Source of the DNA: Rhodamnia argentea
Lineage: Eukaryota > Streptophyta > Magnoliopsida > Myrtales > Myrtaceae
Direction: 5' to 3'
Length of the DNA: 64,000 nucleotides
Assembly: GCF_020921035.1 (NCBI RefSeq)
Contig: NC_063155.1
Location: 29,691,294 to 29,755,293, forward strand
A model generated the notes under the pieces. The model searched no databases. It saw only the letters and a list, made by a program, of their open reading frames with translations, and was not told where the DNA came from. Position numbers and translations under genes: made by a program. Shown one piece after another: positions 13,370 through 26,120 of the stretch (its first letter is position 1; each line of letters starts with the position of its first letter).

Positions 13370-13431
13370 GTGTTACCCTTCTTATTTGTATAGTTTGAGC
13401 GTGCGACACACTGTGTCCAAGTTTTAAACTT

Positions 13432-13775
13432 AAGTTCTGTTTACTTCATAGAAAATGAGTATTTTGGAAGACATTTTCATAATATGATCGCTAGTATTGC
13501 TGACAAAAATAAATGAAGGAAAAATATCCCGAGCCATAGAAGATGCTTTTTCACCAATAGTTGCTTCTTCTATCTCATAAGTAAGGTGAAAAATGTTAAA
13601 AATTAATAATCGAAATGAAATATTTTATCATCATTTACTCAAATGTTTAAACACAAATTGTCGTCGGTAATAAAAATATTTTTCACAGACTAATTATTTC
13701 AAGTGATTTATGCTATCATTTTTAGAAAAATGTTTTTCAAATCCTTTATTTTTTGTGAAATAAACGGAGCCTTAG
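13432..13775. mobile_element. MITE of the 'GCTCTGTTTGTTTC' type
   Basis: The left end reads GTTCTGTTTACTTCATAG and the right end, inverted, GGCTCCGTTTATTTCAC. Same family as the copies at 8455 and 31825. AT-rich, no coding. Confidence 0.55.
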
Positions 13776-15225
13776 TATCATATGAGATCGAGTTGTATTC
13801 CGAAATTTAAAGTGAAGCGATTCTGGAACCATTCGATCATGAATTATTGGTGCGATCTGGCCAAAGAAAGAAGTAAGAAGAAACATGCGCACATCCATAC
13901 GAAATTGAAGGTCACATTCGTAAGTGAAACTAACATTCGTGGCAGCCACGCAAGCCAGCAAAAGGTAGGCTTATGTACCTTTCGGTGGGAACTTTTTTTT
14001 TCTGTCCTATTTCTAACACTCCTCTATCTAATTTTTTTATCTTCGTCTTTGTAGAGTGCTGGAATGGAATACCACACTTGTGATAATAGCGCTCCTACCC
14101 CCAATTTCTTTACCAGCAAGGTCGCACACCTATTGGCGGTGAGAATATCTTTGAATTTGCTTGCACGATGAGACTCCCCATAGAAGCGCCTCCGAGATCT
14201 CTCTTCCTTAGTAAATCATGTTGGGGTGTGATTCATACTTTTCATCAACAGGAAATCATACCGAATGGCTTTTATAATTTAAGCCCATAATTTATTGGTA
14301 TTTTGAGTTTTTGTTCATGAATAGCTACTGTTATATATACTCTCTTTTACTTGTAATTAAGTGATGTGACAAAGAGGTATGAGATACTAATTATAGTGAA
14401 ATCATCTGCTCGATGTTAGCCTTAGTTTAAGGGTGAACCAAAATAAACCTTGTGTCTTGATTTCTCTTTGTTACTTTTAGGCTCTATTTCGTTGTGGTTG
14501 TGCGTCGAATCCTAACAAATCAAGCCATATTACAATGTTAGTTCTCAAGCTTTGAGCGAATGAATCTAGGGTTTTCATCAATAATCACTAACTTTTAGCC
14601 TCGGATGCAACGGGATACCAAAGGGGGAGTGCCGTATGTAAGCATTTTAGCGAAGGCGAGTAAGGTTGGTGATTTTCCGAAGAGATACTTATGCAGTCTA
14701 ATGAACTCCCTACGCACACTAATCCCCACATTAATAGATCTGTTCTGTAAATATGATGGAATGGAAAGAGCTGAATCACAGTAAATAGATTTCGTTCTGC
14801 ATATAATTAGTGTGCATAACTAATTACGTGACTAATTACTTGTAGGCTCGAGCATTTATTACATATGTATATCGGGACTCAAAGCTAATCAAGGGGCTCG
14901 ATGATTAGAATTTTCTGCGGCTGAGAGGGTCAAGTTGGAGCGGATGGTCATTTCAGATGGCGAGATGGCGGTGCAGCCATCACGGTACGCTTTTGTAATT
15001 ACTTTGTTTCGTTTTCGTATCTGGTTGTGGTTGGAAGAGAGCGAGACGTTCCTTTCTATAGACATTGCACGAAGCCTTTTATTCACGGTGCTCTCGTGTG
15101 AACTAAATTTAGGTTTTCGGCCTAAGCAGGCTAAAGAGCTGGTGGGATTTGAAGCGATGGTCTCTAGTTCATAAGCTGGAAATCTTCCAAGGTTTCAATC
15201 TACTGCGTCAATCTTGACAGGTCAA
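13776..15225. other. Gene-free stretch
   Basis: Open frames of 60-90 codons occur (for example 13782-14054 and 14935-15174), but none shows a domain, a conserved motif or a paralogue in the window. I do not call genes here. Confidence 0.35.
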
Positions 15226-16930
15226 TGTGAAGGAGACAATCAGACAAAGAAGAAGCGTGCGAACGAGAACAGAATGCGATGATCAAACGAAAGCGATTGT
15301 GTTGCATGAAGCATTGATGCATGTAGAGAAACAGCCCACCATTGTAAGCCAACTTTTGCCCAAAAAACAGAGGATCTTTCCACAAATTGACCTATACCGG
15401 GTTTGTTTTCATTGGTTTTCTACGATCTTTATTTCAATTGATCGACTCTACGTACACATATTTGACGGCGTATGCCACGTACGTCGCCCGTTTCGGTAAG
15501 GAATTCTTGGTAAGAATTCAGTACATGCAGCGTTGTTTATTATTTTTGGGGGATAAGTTACGTGGAAATACTTCATAATTATAGCTAATGGGTTACTATT
15601 ATGTACAAGATAATTACCTTGTCTTTCTAAATGCACCCTTTTCATATCCATGCAACACCGATTGTTGAAATTGATCATTAGTATCAAAGGAAAATGCTTT
15701 CATGACAGCCTGACAGTATTTCCAGTTGTTTTTGATCGTATATTCATATAGCATCACCGAGTGTTTTGTATAAAATACTTATTAATTGAAAAATCGTAGA
15801 GTAAAAAATAATGACAATCTTGTCGGACTATTAGACTAGCGGCCTCAAGTACCATATACCCCATCCACGTACCTGTTCATGACATCCGTTTTCTGTCTTG
15901 TTTAGAAGCTATTGTCGCATTGTTTTTTTGGATTCTAAATAAAAACAAATGTCGGCAGCATCCAATGAACAAATAAGAAAACGCCAAAACTTGTATCGTG
16001 TAAGCTACGTGCAGTTTCGACCAAAACACAAAAAAACCTACGTGGAGTTTTATTTCCGGTCCACGTCGTTACGTATTGATGGTGGTAATTTCTACCCTAA
16101 CGTGGCTTTCACGCTAGATTACGATCATAACATTAGGGCTTAGTAATTATTTTAAGAGAAGCACAACCCTAACCATAAGGCATTAAGAAGATATTCTATT
16201 TCTCTTTAAAGACCAAATCTCCTTATGTTAATCTCGATATTCTGTCATTGCATAATTGAGGATATCTCGAAATAAGTTTCTCATTTTTTACAATCTGGAA
16301 CCTACCATGCATACCTTAAAACTTGTAACTCATCCTATCACTGGTTTCAAGGTCTACCTAGATTCTACCCGTATTCTTAATTGAACATTGCGGTGAATCA
16401 CCGCCTTTACCACCACTTGCTGGTATAATCCATTAGCCATGACTATTTTTAGACATACGAAAATATATGAAATATTAACAAAGTAAAAATCTCAATCATA
16501 AATATCACTAGAAATTGAAGTTCGGACTAGTCATTCTAGATTATTCACTCATCATCGGACATCATGGAATATTGCAGAATTGCGTGAAGACATATGCCAA
16601 GAAAAACACAAAAATTTGTTCCAGGTTCCATTTATTTAGAATTTTGAACCTACCAGTTGGATTAGGTTCTCCAATTTTTGGAACTTAGAACTTACTTGGC
16701 AAACCTTGAAACTTGGAGCCGATCCAATTCTACCCTAAAATTATACTCACCCCTAGATGATCGATTTTGGAGTACCTAAGAATATTAACTCTTTTGAGGA
16801 TCGAAATACTTGCTTGTGATGCGTAAGGCACGTAGTTTTGTTCGAATTCAACAAATGAAGACTAAGTGTCCACAAAAGGCAAATTCAATAATTGAGCTCT
16901 TTTTTTTTTTTTCAGTCAACTTGGAGCGTC
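15226..16930. repeat. Upstream part of the kiwellin duplication unit (copy 1)
   Basis: Blocks in this region recur upstream of the other kiwellin copies. The block at about 15945-16140 (containing GGCAGCATC and ending CATAACATTAGGGCTTA) matches about 21955-22120, 23525-23685 and 31625-31815. The block at about 15625-15690 matches about 20690-20737 and 31400-31450. The region 15227-15400 resembles 18301-18420. The duplicated unit therefore extends at least 1.3 kb upstream of each gene. No separate gene was seen. Confidence 0.65.
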
Positions 16931-16938
16931 AGAGACTC

Positions 16939-16946
16939 TATATAAG
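16939..16946 (+). promoter_or_regulatory. TATA box of kiwellin copy 1
   Basis: TATATAAG lies 65 bp before the ATG. The same block with the same spacing precedes copies 2 and 3, so it is very probably the core promoter. Confidence 0.75.
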
Positions 16947-17010
16947 CACCTCGAAGCTTTCTTCTCTCCTCACCCAATCATCTTGAACGTTCAATTTGGA
17001 TAGTTGAACA

Positions 17011-17658
17011 ATGAAGTGCCTTGTGGCACTCTTCCTAATTCTTCCAATTGTCATATACATCGCTCCCTTTTCATCTCCATCACGTGCCATCTCGTTATGC
17101 AATGGCCCTTGTCAAACCCTAGATGATTGCACCGGCCAATTGATATGCATCAGCGGAAGGTGAAATGACAATCCGGACGTAGGCACGCAGATGTGTCACA
17201 ATACTACATCACCTTCCGGTGGAGGATGTCAGTCCTCGGGTACTATGCACTGCCACGGCAAGTCCTTCCCTAAATATCGTTGCTCGCCCCCGGTAACGTC
17301 TTCCACTCGAGCAACCTTGACGAACAATGATTTCAGCGAAGGCGGTGATGGTGGGGGCCCGTCGGAGTGCGACGACAGTTACCACAAAAACTCAGAGCTG
17401 ATTGTTGCACTGTCGACCGGGTGGTATGCTAGCGGGTCTCGATGCGGGGATACGATCAGGATAACATCTACGAAGACCGGGAGGACCGTGATGGCCAAGG
17501 TGGTCGACGAGTGCGACTCTTTGAATGGGTGCGACGATGAACACGACAATCAGCCGCCGTGTAGGAACGACATTGTCGACGCTTCAAATGCGGTGTGGCA
17601 GGCTTTGGGGTTGGACATAGAAGTGGGTGAAGAGGACGTTACATGTTCCACGGCATAG
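17011..17658 (+). pseudogene. Kiwellin copy 1, one premature stop
   Basis: The gene uses the same start context and the same total length (215 codons plus stop) as the intact copy at 24081. It encodes a signal peptide, a cysteine-rich N-terminus (CNGPCQTLDDC) and the kiwellin/double-psi beta-barrel body ([44 protein letters not shown]). The only defect I can see is TGA at codon 51 (17161-17163), where the other copies have TGC for cysteine; the frame stays open on both sides. An ATG at 17191 could start a 155-residue form, but that would lack the signal peptide and the first cysteines. Promoter and TATA box are intact, so transcription is possible. The nonsense change could be recent, or the copy could be polymorphic. 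Confidence 0.8.
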
Positions 17659-20198
17659 AAATTCTTGCGTTTTCCTTCCCCAGAGACGATCGAATATAAG
17701 GATAAATAAGATTTGTGGTTGTTGGTTGCTGACTGGTGTTCGGTAATATGTTTGAGGCTGTGCGCGTGATAGAAAATAATTGCTTGTCAGGGCAATAGAA
17801 CTGTAAACGAAACTAGGGAAACGCTTGTGAAGATAATATGCAACATGTTAAAAAAAATAAGTCGTAGCAGTATTACTTTAGTTGTCCTTTTAACTATATA
17901 TTGTCTCTTGATTTATATATTTGGATAAAGGCATCCGAGATGAGAGTGTGAGGGGGCAAGTGAGTTTGGTGAGGTCATGACTCTCGCTAGTCTCGCCACT
18001 TGCCGGCGGCATCCGCCACGACCTCACTATATCATCACTCTGGCGATGAGGGCCGCGACCCTTGTTCTAATCTGTAGTGAGGGAGTGACCCTCAGCCAAT
18101 TCCCGAGGGTCAACGGCCCTCGCCGCTGCCTGCACATTGAAGAAGATCGAAGAGGGCAGTGGTGCTTGACCGCGAGGCGATGGACATCGTGAAGTTCGGG
18201 GACCCGGAGAGGCGCGTGTCCGTAGGCAGCTTGTTGAAGAAGAACCCGTGAGCTAAGAGTGCAGAGGCGAGCAAAGAATTCGTTCGCTCAGTTTCGGGCA
18301 AAAACTAAAATGAGAACAGCTTGCGATGGTCAAACGAGGAGAATTGCATTGCACGAAGCATGTTACTTGAAGAGAAACGGAGGACGATATCACGCCAACT
18401 TTTGCCCCAAGGACCTCTAGCCAAATATGGTGTAAACGTCAATGGCATCTTGTGTAAAGTTTGATAGGACATCTATGGCTACTTTTGTGTTGAAAAAAGA
18501 TAGTAAAATAGGAAAAGAATTGATCTTGCCCCCATTTATATTTTCCTTTCTTTTCTACAATTTGAACACTGTTCACAGCAGCAACGTGGTGGCTGGCAGG
18601 AGGCGTTGGCTGTGTCTTTGAACCAGGGACACGCCATCGACAAGTTGGTTCAAAGACACCGTACGAAGCACGGATCAACGACGAAGGAGTCGAAATTCCG
18701 ATGATTCACCCCAGGCGTGATATATTACTATATAACCCTATCCGGTGGTAGCCATCCGAAAATGATGTGGAGTCTATCTTCCCCACCATCACCACTTAAG
18801 TCGAGAGAAATATTTTTCTTCTCTTCATCATAGGGAATACCTCAAATTTTAAGTTCTAGAATTTAGATGAAGCAGTTTAAAGACTTTACTCGGATCCGAT
18901 GTTTACCTTTCTTTTCTACAATTTGAACACTGTTCACAGCAGGAACGTGGTGGCTGGCAGGACGTGTCGCCTGGGCTGTCGTGGGCTCGCTGGGCTTGAC
19001 TGGCGTTACTGGGGGGCTTGACTGGTATGAGTCGCATGACTGATGCTCGCCAAGAGCGGTTGCGCAAGGAGAGAGCTCAACGTCCGCACGGAGCAGTGGA
19101 GCGGCCATAGGAAGCGCGGTAGCTGGGCGCACAAGTGTGAGCCACGCGAGGAAGGAGCCTGACCAATTCTGGCCACGGAAGAGGGTTTTTGATCTTTTTT
19201 TTCTCAAAGTGTAGATTAACGTATGTTCCTCTGATCTAATTAATGTGAAGAAAAAGTATGTTCATACAGTGTGAGATTAGGCCACTTGTAAGAATAAGAA
19301 ACATCTTGATTCCCTAATTTGAATTAAGCAAAAATGTGATATATATGTCCAAGATAAGAAATTAAGGTATTTTTAATTATTATTTTTCCATATTGCCATG
19401 TGATTTTCATGGCATATGTGATTTTCAGCCATATTCCTGGCCAATTGTTTTTGGTCTCGTGGACTTAATCCAAATAATTCAATTAAACTCAGAGCTTCCA
19501 TGCTTCAGTCAGCCCTTTTGTAATTGCAATTTATGCGGGATTATTACTACTAAATGATAAATGCTCATAATATGTAAATAAATAATGAGATCGATCCTTA
19601 TCAAAATTTAGGCATCAACAAAATAGAGTTAACTTCTTAAAAATCGTTCACTTGAGTGCCATAATTTTCAATCATCACTTAAAGTGCAAAATTTTTTAAG
19701 AACGTTCACCCAAGTGTTAAAAAACTAAGGTGCTACAACACTTATGGTGAACATTTTAAAAAAAATTATAGCACTCAGATGATCGATTGAAAAATTATAT
19801 CTCACTTAGGTGATCGCAAAAAAAAAAAAAAATATGTCAATCAAGTCAGCATCATCAATAAGTTATGGGACTCAAATATTCAAAAAAAAAAAAAAAGTTA
19901 TGAGATTCGAACGACCGTCTTAGGAAACGCATGGTACTTCCGATGTTCTTTTCCCCTTTTAGTCACAATCAACAGTAGCGTCCTTCGTGTTCGTGCAGCC
20001 TTAGAGGGCTCCAATTCTGGGTCTCGGTCAAATCTTGGATATTTATGAAGAAATATCGCCTTTTCACATCCAAAAACAGATCGGAGACAAGAGGCCTCAT
20101 TCCATTTGACCCTGCAATTAGAAATCGATCTACATCGTTCAATCGAATTTCATACATGGACTCAAACTTAAGAGATAATTTAACACAACTAATGATAT
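17659..20198. other. Intergenic DNA between kiwellin copies 1 and 2; no gene
   Basis: A dispersed repeat at about 17960-18120 has relatives at 46760-46910, 33640-33755 and, inverted, 42580-42680. A direct repeat of about 60 bp lies at about 18541-18602 and 18903-18962 (shared phrase ACAATTTGAACACTG). The part at 18301-18420 resembles 15240-15365 in the copy 1 unit. The remaining open frames show no recognisable domain. Confidence 0.45.
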
Positions 20199-20456
20199 TG
20201 CCAAATCCCGGCGAGGGTCACCTTCCCCAGCCATGGCCAAGGCCCAGTTGGGGAAATAAAAATTTCAAAAAAATGTGAAAATATTATTGAAAATTATTCA
20301 TGTTAGCGTCAATTGAGCTATGTATGACAGTTGGTATACACATCTGCGATTTTCTAACAAAATTGGTCGGATAGAGTCGATTGGTAAAATGTGAAAATAT
20401 TGAATACTGAATTGATAAAATTGCAATATGTTTAGGACTTTTGGATAATTTTTCCG
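20199..20456. repeat. Right arm fragment of a family A element
   Basis: The GC-rich core (GGCGAGGGTCACC) leads into the right arm, which ends TTTAGGACTTTTGGATAATTT. The left arm is missing. Confidence 0.55.
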
Positions 20457-20737
20457 ACATTTTTTTTGTATGCCAATAGTCCCCATATCATTTAGCAAGG
20501 TATATTTATTAACAATTGTGTACATGTAGTTATTTTTTTTTTCCGGAGATAAGTTTTGCCAAAATACTTCATGATTAAGATAATTCAGAGAGTTTCATAA
20601 CAAGCACATACGCTAATTGTGAACACGATTATCTTCATAAATTGTTACTAAAGGATTACTTATGTACAAAAAGCCACCTTTATCTTTCTAAATGCACGCT
20701 TTTCAAAACCATACAATATTGATATTTGAAATTAATT

Positions 20738-21421
20738 GGGAAAAATTATCAAAAAAGTCCTAAACCTATAAAAAGTGCATCAATCTAGTCCCGAGCTTTT
20801 TTTTTTTTACCAATTCAGTCCTAAATCTTTTGTATTTATGATAATTCAATACATCTTGCCAATTTTAGGCTAGAAATTGCTGATGTAAACGCCAGCCATC
20901 CAACATGGCATAGTCAGAGTTGACGTGAATAAATTTTAACAATATTTTGAATTTCCTTATACCGTTTTCTTTTTCTTTTTTTCCATGTACTTGGGGCTGG
21001 CGAGCCTCACTTACCATAGGCGAGGGCACGTGGCCCCTCGCCCAAACCTAGTGGGGGTTGCGATGCTCTCACCAAATGTAGCCAATGCTCTCGCACGATC
21101 CGGGCGAGTGAGGCCGTTCGATCCTCGCCCAAACCGGGCAAAGGCGTCCCAGCCCTCGTCGGTCCTAAGCCAAGGAAAAAAAAAGATAATATAAAGATAA
21201 GAAAAGAAAAAATAAAAAAAATTATACAATTATGATCACATCAGCATCGGTCGTGCCACGTAGAATAACTCGCATCCAATTCGCTGATTTTAGGTTAAAA
21301 TTGGCAATATATATTGAATTGGCACAAATGCAGAAGGTTTAGGACTAAATTGGCAAAAAAAATATTAGAAACTGAATTAGCACAATTGCAATAGATTTAG
21401 GACTTTTTGGATAATTTTTTC
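20738..21421. mobile_element. Family A MULE-like element in the kiwellin upstream unit
   Basis: The left end is GGGAAAAATTATC and the right end is its inverse, GGATAATTTTTTC. It is flanked by AAATTAATT (20729-20737) and AAATTTATT (21422-21430), 8 of 9 matching. The homologous positions upstream of kiwellin copy 1 (about 15670) and copy 4 (about 31445) lack the element, so they serve as approximate unoccupied sites. Its GC-rich core holds shadow frames only. Confidence 0.75.
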
Positions 21422-21439
21422 AAATTTATTGTTGATATG

Positions 21440-21870
21440 AATTGGAGATTCTTAGGGTGCGAATGATAACCATTTTGTTTTTGGAATCAATTTCTGACAA
21501 GAAGTTTCTAAATGAGTTTGTAAGCAGATAAATGCATTTGACAAGGGTACAAAATTTTTGTTCCTAGAATAGTAATTCGTTTAATAGCAGCATAAAATTT
21601 CTAGGGTAGCCACGGCCGACAACCGGCATCGGTGGTCTGCAGACCGTGGATGGCGGATCGGCGATCATGGACCGGGACATGAGAGAGAGGGAGTGAGCAA
21701 TAAGAAGAATTTTCATTTCTTATTTCTGTTCCAGAAACAGAAAAGCTGAAGATTTTAGCTTCTCATTTCTGGTCCAATTCTATAAAAAAAAATGAAATAG
21801 GTTTTGAACAGAAATAGAGAAATAGAAAACGTCCTTATTGGTTTGTTCTGCCACCAAATGGGACGTTCTC
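21440..21870. repeat. Dispersed foldback repeat (family C)
   Basis: It begins CTTAGGGTGCGAATGATAAC, and a relative begins CTAGGGTGCGCATGATAAC at about 60925. The interior contains repeated 'agaaa cagaa' palindromic wording and a GC-rich middle. There is no coding sequence. Confidence 0.45.
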
Positions 21871-22490
21871 TTGGGGGGTTCAAGTATTCTGTTTTCTGTC
21901 TTGCTTCGAACCCTTTTCTGTCAGATTTTGTTGTTGTTTTGGAACTCTAAATAAGACAAATGCCGGCAGCATCTTGTGAACAACGAGTATACACCCAAAT
22001 TTGAATCTGCATATTCTGTTGACCAAAAGTAAGTAATCTACCTATATCGGGGGAAGCATGTCATGTTTTACGCTCACGTGGAAGCCGCGCTAGATTCCGA
22101 TCATGACGTTACGGCTTAGTAATTTTTTAAAAGAGACACTGCCCTTTCTATTTCTATAAGGGGTAAAAAATATTCTATTTGCTTTTAGAAGAAATATTTT
22201 GACCGCTAGTTATTATGATCAATCACGAACACTAATGCTTATGTTAGTCTTGGTGCCCCGTTCGTTCCACAACTCATAATTTCAATCGATTTCAGAGTTG
22301 TTCATAACGCATACGTCACGGAAGTGAAGACCGAATCAATTTTTGTTTAAATTCCGCGAGTGAAGACTATGAGTCGACACGCACTTGAAAGAAATGAGAT
22401 TATGCAGTATGTTCATTCATTTGAAAACAAAAGGCAATTTGAACAATTAACTCTCTCTTTTGTTCAGCCGGCTTGGAGCATGAGAGACTC

Positions 22491-22498
22491 CATATAAG
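22491..22498 (+). promoter_or_regulatory. TATA-box position of kiwellin copy 2
   Basis: The sequence is CATATAAG where copies 1 and 3 have TATATAAG. The first base of the box is altered, consistent with decay of this copy. Confidence 0.55.
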
Positions 22499-22562
22499 CA
22501 GCTCCATGCGTTCTTCTCTCCTCACCAAATCAACTTGAGCTTTCAATTTCGATAGTTGAACA

Positions 22563-22797
22563 GTGAAGTACTTTGTGGCACTCCTCCTAGCTCTTGCACT
22601 TGTTATAAGCATCACTCTCTTTCCATCTCTTTCAGATGCCATCTCCTCATGCAGTGGCCCTTGTCGTACACTAGATGATTGCACCGGACAATTGATATGC
22701 ATCAACGGAAAGTGCCATGACGATCCTGACGTAGGCACGCACACATGTCCCAGTACTCCGTCACCGTCCGATAGAGGATGTCAGCCTCCGGGCGTTA
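22563..22797 (+). pseudogene. Kiwellin copy 2, start lost and 3' part missing
   Basis: The reading frame matches codons 1 to about 78 of the intact copy: signal peptide, [29 protein letters not shown]. The initiating ATG is GTG in the same position, which is not a normal plant start. After about 22797 the similarity ends abruptly, before the TMHCHG motif, and the sequence switches to DNA that in copy 1 lies upstream of the gene. The double-psi barrel domain is therefore absent. The frame closes shortly after the junction at a TAA. It cannot make a kiwellin. Confidence 0.8.
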
Positions 22798-23212
22798 TAC
22801 TATTAAAATAAAAATCTCAGTCATAAATATCATAAAAAATGAAAGTTTAGACTAGTGATTCCAGAATACATACTCATCATGAGGCATCATAAAACATTGT
22901 AAGGTTGTACGAAGAAATATACCAATAAAATCATAAAAACTTATACCAGGTTTTACTTACTTGGAACCTTGAACCTGTTCATAAGAACAAGCTCTCTAAT
23001 ATTTGAAACCTGAAATTTGGAACCTGGATTCTACCCCACATATCTTGGAACTTGAAATCTGAAACCGGACTGATTCTCATTGTTGTGGTTCTACTCTAAA
23101 ACCTTGCTCACCCCTAAATTTTGATGGATTTTGGAATACCTAAGAATATTAACTCTTTTGAGGATCGAAATACTTGCTTGTAATGCATAAGGCATGTAGT
23201 GGCTGTTGTTTG
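22798..23212. repeat. Displaced copy of a kiwellin upstream segment
   Basis: This matches about 16470-16845, the region about 540 to 165 bp upstream of kiwellin copy 1 (shared phrases AAAAATCTCA, GAGGATCGAAATACTTGCTT). Here it is joined directly to the truncated coding body of copy 2, which marks a rearrangement junction at about 22797. Confidence 0.65.
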
Positions 23213-23237
23213 AGTATTGGCAAATTGAATTCCACAT

Positions 23238-23492
23238 AGCGCCTCGTCCGCTAGTGGCCAGCAGGGGTGACCTTCGTCGGCTAGAGTAGGAAGAAGAAGA
23301 GGACAAAAAAAAAAAAGAAAATAAAAATATTTTTAAAATTAGCCACGTTAGCAATTTTCGATTAAAATTGGCCACAATGATTAAATTGACATAAATACAA
23401 AAGGTTTAGGATTGAATTAGCATGAATACAAAATCTTTAAAATTGAATTGATACAATTGTAATAGGTTTACGACTTTTTTGATAATTTCTTC
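23238..23492. repeat. Right-half fragment of a family A element
   Basis: The GC-rich core and the right arm ending ACGACTTTTTTGATAATTTC are present. The left arm is absent. It lies inside the kiwellin copy 2/3 spacer. Confidence 0.55.
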
Positions 23493-24008
23493 AATTTTTT
23501 TTTGGGTTTTGGATCTCTAATTAAGACAAATGCCGGCAGCATCTTGTGAACAACAACGAGTATACAGCCAAATTGAATCTGCCTTGATCGGTGGAAGCTA
23601 GGTCTTGTTTTATTCTGTTTATATGTACATATTGACGCTAACTTGGCTTTCAAACTAAGTTCCGACCATAACATTGAGGCTTAGTAATTATTTTAAAAGA
23701 GGTAAGACCCTTTCTATAACAGTAGAAAATTATTCTATTTGCTTTTAGAAGAAATATTTTGACCACTGGCCACTAAAATCGATCGCGAGCACTAATGCTT
23801 ATGTTTGTCTCGATGTCCGGTCGTTGCACAACTCGTCAGTCACGGAAATGAAGACTGAGTCAATTTTTGTTTAAATTCCACGAACGAACACTATGAGTCG
23901 ACCCGCACTTGTAACAAATAAGATTGTGCAGTATGTTTATTTGAAAACAAAAGGCAAATTGAACGATTACCTCTCTTTTGTTCAGCCAACTTGGAGCATG
24001 AGAGACTC

Positions 24009-24016
24009 TATATAAG
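24009..24016 (+). promoter_or_regulatory. TATA box of the intact kiwellin
   Basis: TATATAAG stands 65 bp before the ATG, at the same spacing as in copy 1. Confidence 0.8.
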
Positions 24017-24080
24017 CATCTCCATGCTTTCTTCTCTCCTCACCAAATCAACTTGAGCGTTCAATTTCGATAGTTGAACA

Positions 24081-24728
24081 ATGAGGTCCTTTGTGGCACT
24101 CCTCCTAGCTCTTCCACTTGTTATAAGCATCACTCTATTTCCATCTCCTTCACATGCCATCTCCTCATGCAATGACCCTTGTCGCACCCTAGACGATTGC
24201 GCCGGACAATTGATATGCATCAACGGAAGGTGCCATGACGATCTCAGCGCAGGCATGCACATGTGTCCCAATACTCCATCGCTGTCCCGTGGAGAATGTC
24301 AGCCCTCAGGCACTATGCATTGCCATGGCAGGTCCTTTCCTAAATTCCTCTGCTCGCCCCCCGTAATATCTTCCACTCGAGCAACCTTGACGAACAACGA
24401 TTTCAGCGATGGCGGTGATGGTGGGGGCCCGTCGAAGTGTGACGAAAGGCACCACAAAAACTCGGAGCTGATTGTTGCACTGTCGACTGGGTGGTATGCC
24501 GACGGGTCTCGGTGCGGGAATAGGATCAAGATAACATCTATGAAGACCAGGAGGAGCGTGATAGCCAAGGTGGTCGACGAGTGTGACTCTAGGAATGGGT
24601 GCGATGGTGAACACGCCGATCAGCCACCGTGTAGGAACAACATCGTTGATGGTTCAAACGCGGTGTGGCATGCGATGGGGCTAGACATAGAAGTAGGTGA
24701 AGAGGATGTTACATGGTCCATGGCATAG
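24081..24728 (+). CDS. Kiwellin (ripening-related cysteine-rich secreted protein), intact copy
   Basis: A single-exon gene of 215 residues. Residues 1-26 form a signal peptide ([13 protein letters not shown]..., cleaved near SHA/IS). A kissper-like cysteine-rich N-terminus follows ([23 protein letters not shown]), then the double-psi beta-barrel body with [50 protein letters not shown] and a C-terminal [15 protein letters not shown]. These are the family's usual motifs and length. Kiwellins are apoplastic proteins abundant in fruit; in maize one binds and blocks a fungal chorismate mutase effector. A defence role here is inferred from the family. The start is supported by the conserved promoter block and by alignment with copy 1. 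It is the only one of four local copies with an open frame. Confidence 0.9.
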   Translation: MRSFVALLLALPLVISITLFPSPSHAISSCNDPCRTLDDCAGQLICINGRCHDDLSAGMHMCPNTPSLSRGECQPSGTMHCHGRSFPKFLCSPPVISSTRATLTNNDFSDGGDGGGPSKCDERHHKNSELIVALSTGWYADGSRCGNRIKITSMKTRRSVIAKVVDECDSRNGCDGEHADQPPCRNNIVDGSNAVWHAMGLDIEVGEEDVTWSMA

Positions 24729-26120
24729 AAATTCATGTGTTTTCCTCATCCAGAGACGATCCAAATGAGGAGGAATAAGATCTCGAGGTTAACGGTGTGT
24801 TAATTGACGAGGAACAAGATGATAGGATTATTTCGAATTGCCCACAATAGGGGCATTTTCAATTATTCGCATAGAGTCTTTCCTGCTTTCTAGGATTCTT
24901 CTTATCGTTTTCTAGGGTTTGTTTCTCGATATTTGATTGCTTTCTAGGATTTCTCTTTTTCCACAATGTAGTTCGTTCTTTTCCATTCAGTAAAATTGTA
25001 GTTCATGAGAATTTTCATATTGTGAGAGCACGTTGAAGAGCACCGAACTTGCCCTTGTGATGAAACCTCTCTAAAGGCTGGGCTTCTGCATGTGAAAATG
25101 AAAATTTTCGACATGCATCACTTGATATCGTGACACCTGGCTTTGAAAAAGCGAAGGAAAACCTGTGGCAACTTCGGAATGCACGTGAGGATTGAGAACA
25201 TAACAAGTCCTATCTGTTTCAACTCCGCATGATTCATTCAGATACTAACATATGATGTTGCGTTTAATGCAGGTGACAGAAACCCATTAGCATGGCGGAA
25301 ACTAAATTACCTTTGATGACACCTAAATTTTTTGCCGCCAAGGGGTTGCTGTGATAGGTCGTGCCATGATTTCACTTCATGTTATTTAATTTTTCCCTTT
25401 TATGTGTGAAAGGAAGCGGTCTCCTCAAGGAAAGGACAAGTCTTTCGTTCCCTCTCAATCTCTTTTGACCGAATAAGGCCTGGCAGTCTTCAACATTGAC
25501 CAACTAAAAATCCACTTCCATAATTTTGCTCACCCGTGACACTTCCGGCCATTATGATAAGTTGGCGAGCTCAGACAATCTTAAAATTCTTGTGGACTGG
25601 GTCGATAATTTAAAATAATCTCAGAACGTCCCTTGCTTGTGCTAAAATGCAGTTTATGTGGGCTCATTATTATTTAATGAAAAATTAATAGTTTTGGTTA
25701 GGGGCCGTGCGCGATGACAAAACTGGCCGGGTTGCTAGATCTCGCTTGCTGCAGCCAAGTCGTTCACACCAACCATATTTGGTTCACGCCTGCAGCTTCT
25801 TACCGCAACTAACGTCGCCTCGGGGTGGTTTCCAACATTCTCGCTGCCTTGCCAAGCCCCCGTCGGTCTTTTCAATGACCAACCACAGCCCAATTCACGA
25901 CAGTAACCCTCGCCGGTGCTTCTACCAGCCCCTTGATGCAAACCTAGTTCTTGGCGGCACCACCTACTGTAACCGTTCCCTTTTCAACGATTTTATCCTT
26001 GTTGACGATCCTTTGGTCTGACAGCATCTAGGGTTTCTCAAACAATATGATATCTCACACCAGGTAAATCTTTAATCGTTCACTTTCTTGCTAAGACTAC
26101 AAAATGTTCTTATGAATTAG
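24729..26120. other. Gene-free stretch
   Basis: The first ~250 bp are presumably 3' untranslated and downstream sequence of the kiwellin gene. A 104-codon open frame at 25707-26021 shows no domain I recognise. I call nothing further. Confidence 0.4.

Noticed and set aside
22563-22811. A short secreted kiwellin-like peptide gene
   Set aside because: The start codon is GTG, the TATA box is altered and the barrel domain is missing, so it is treated as a pseudogene.
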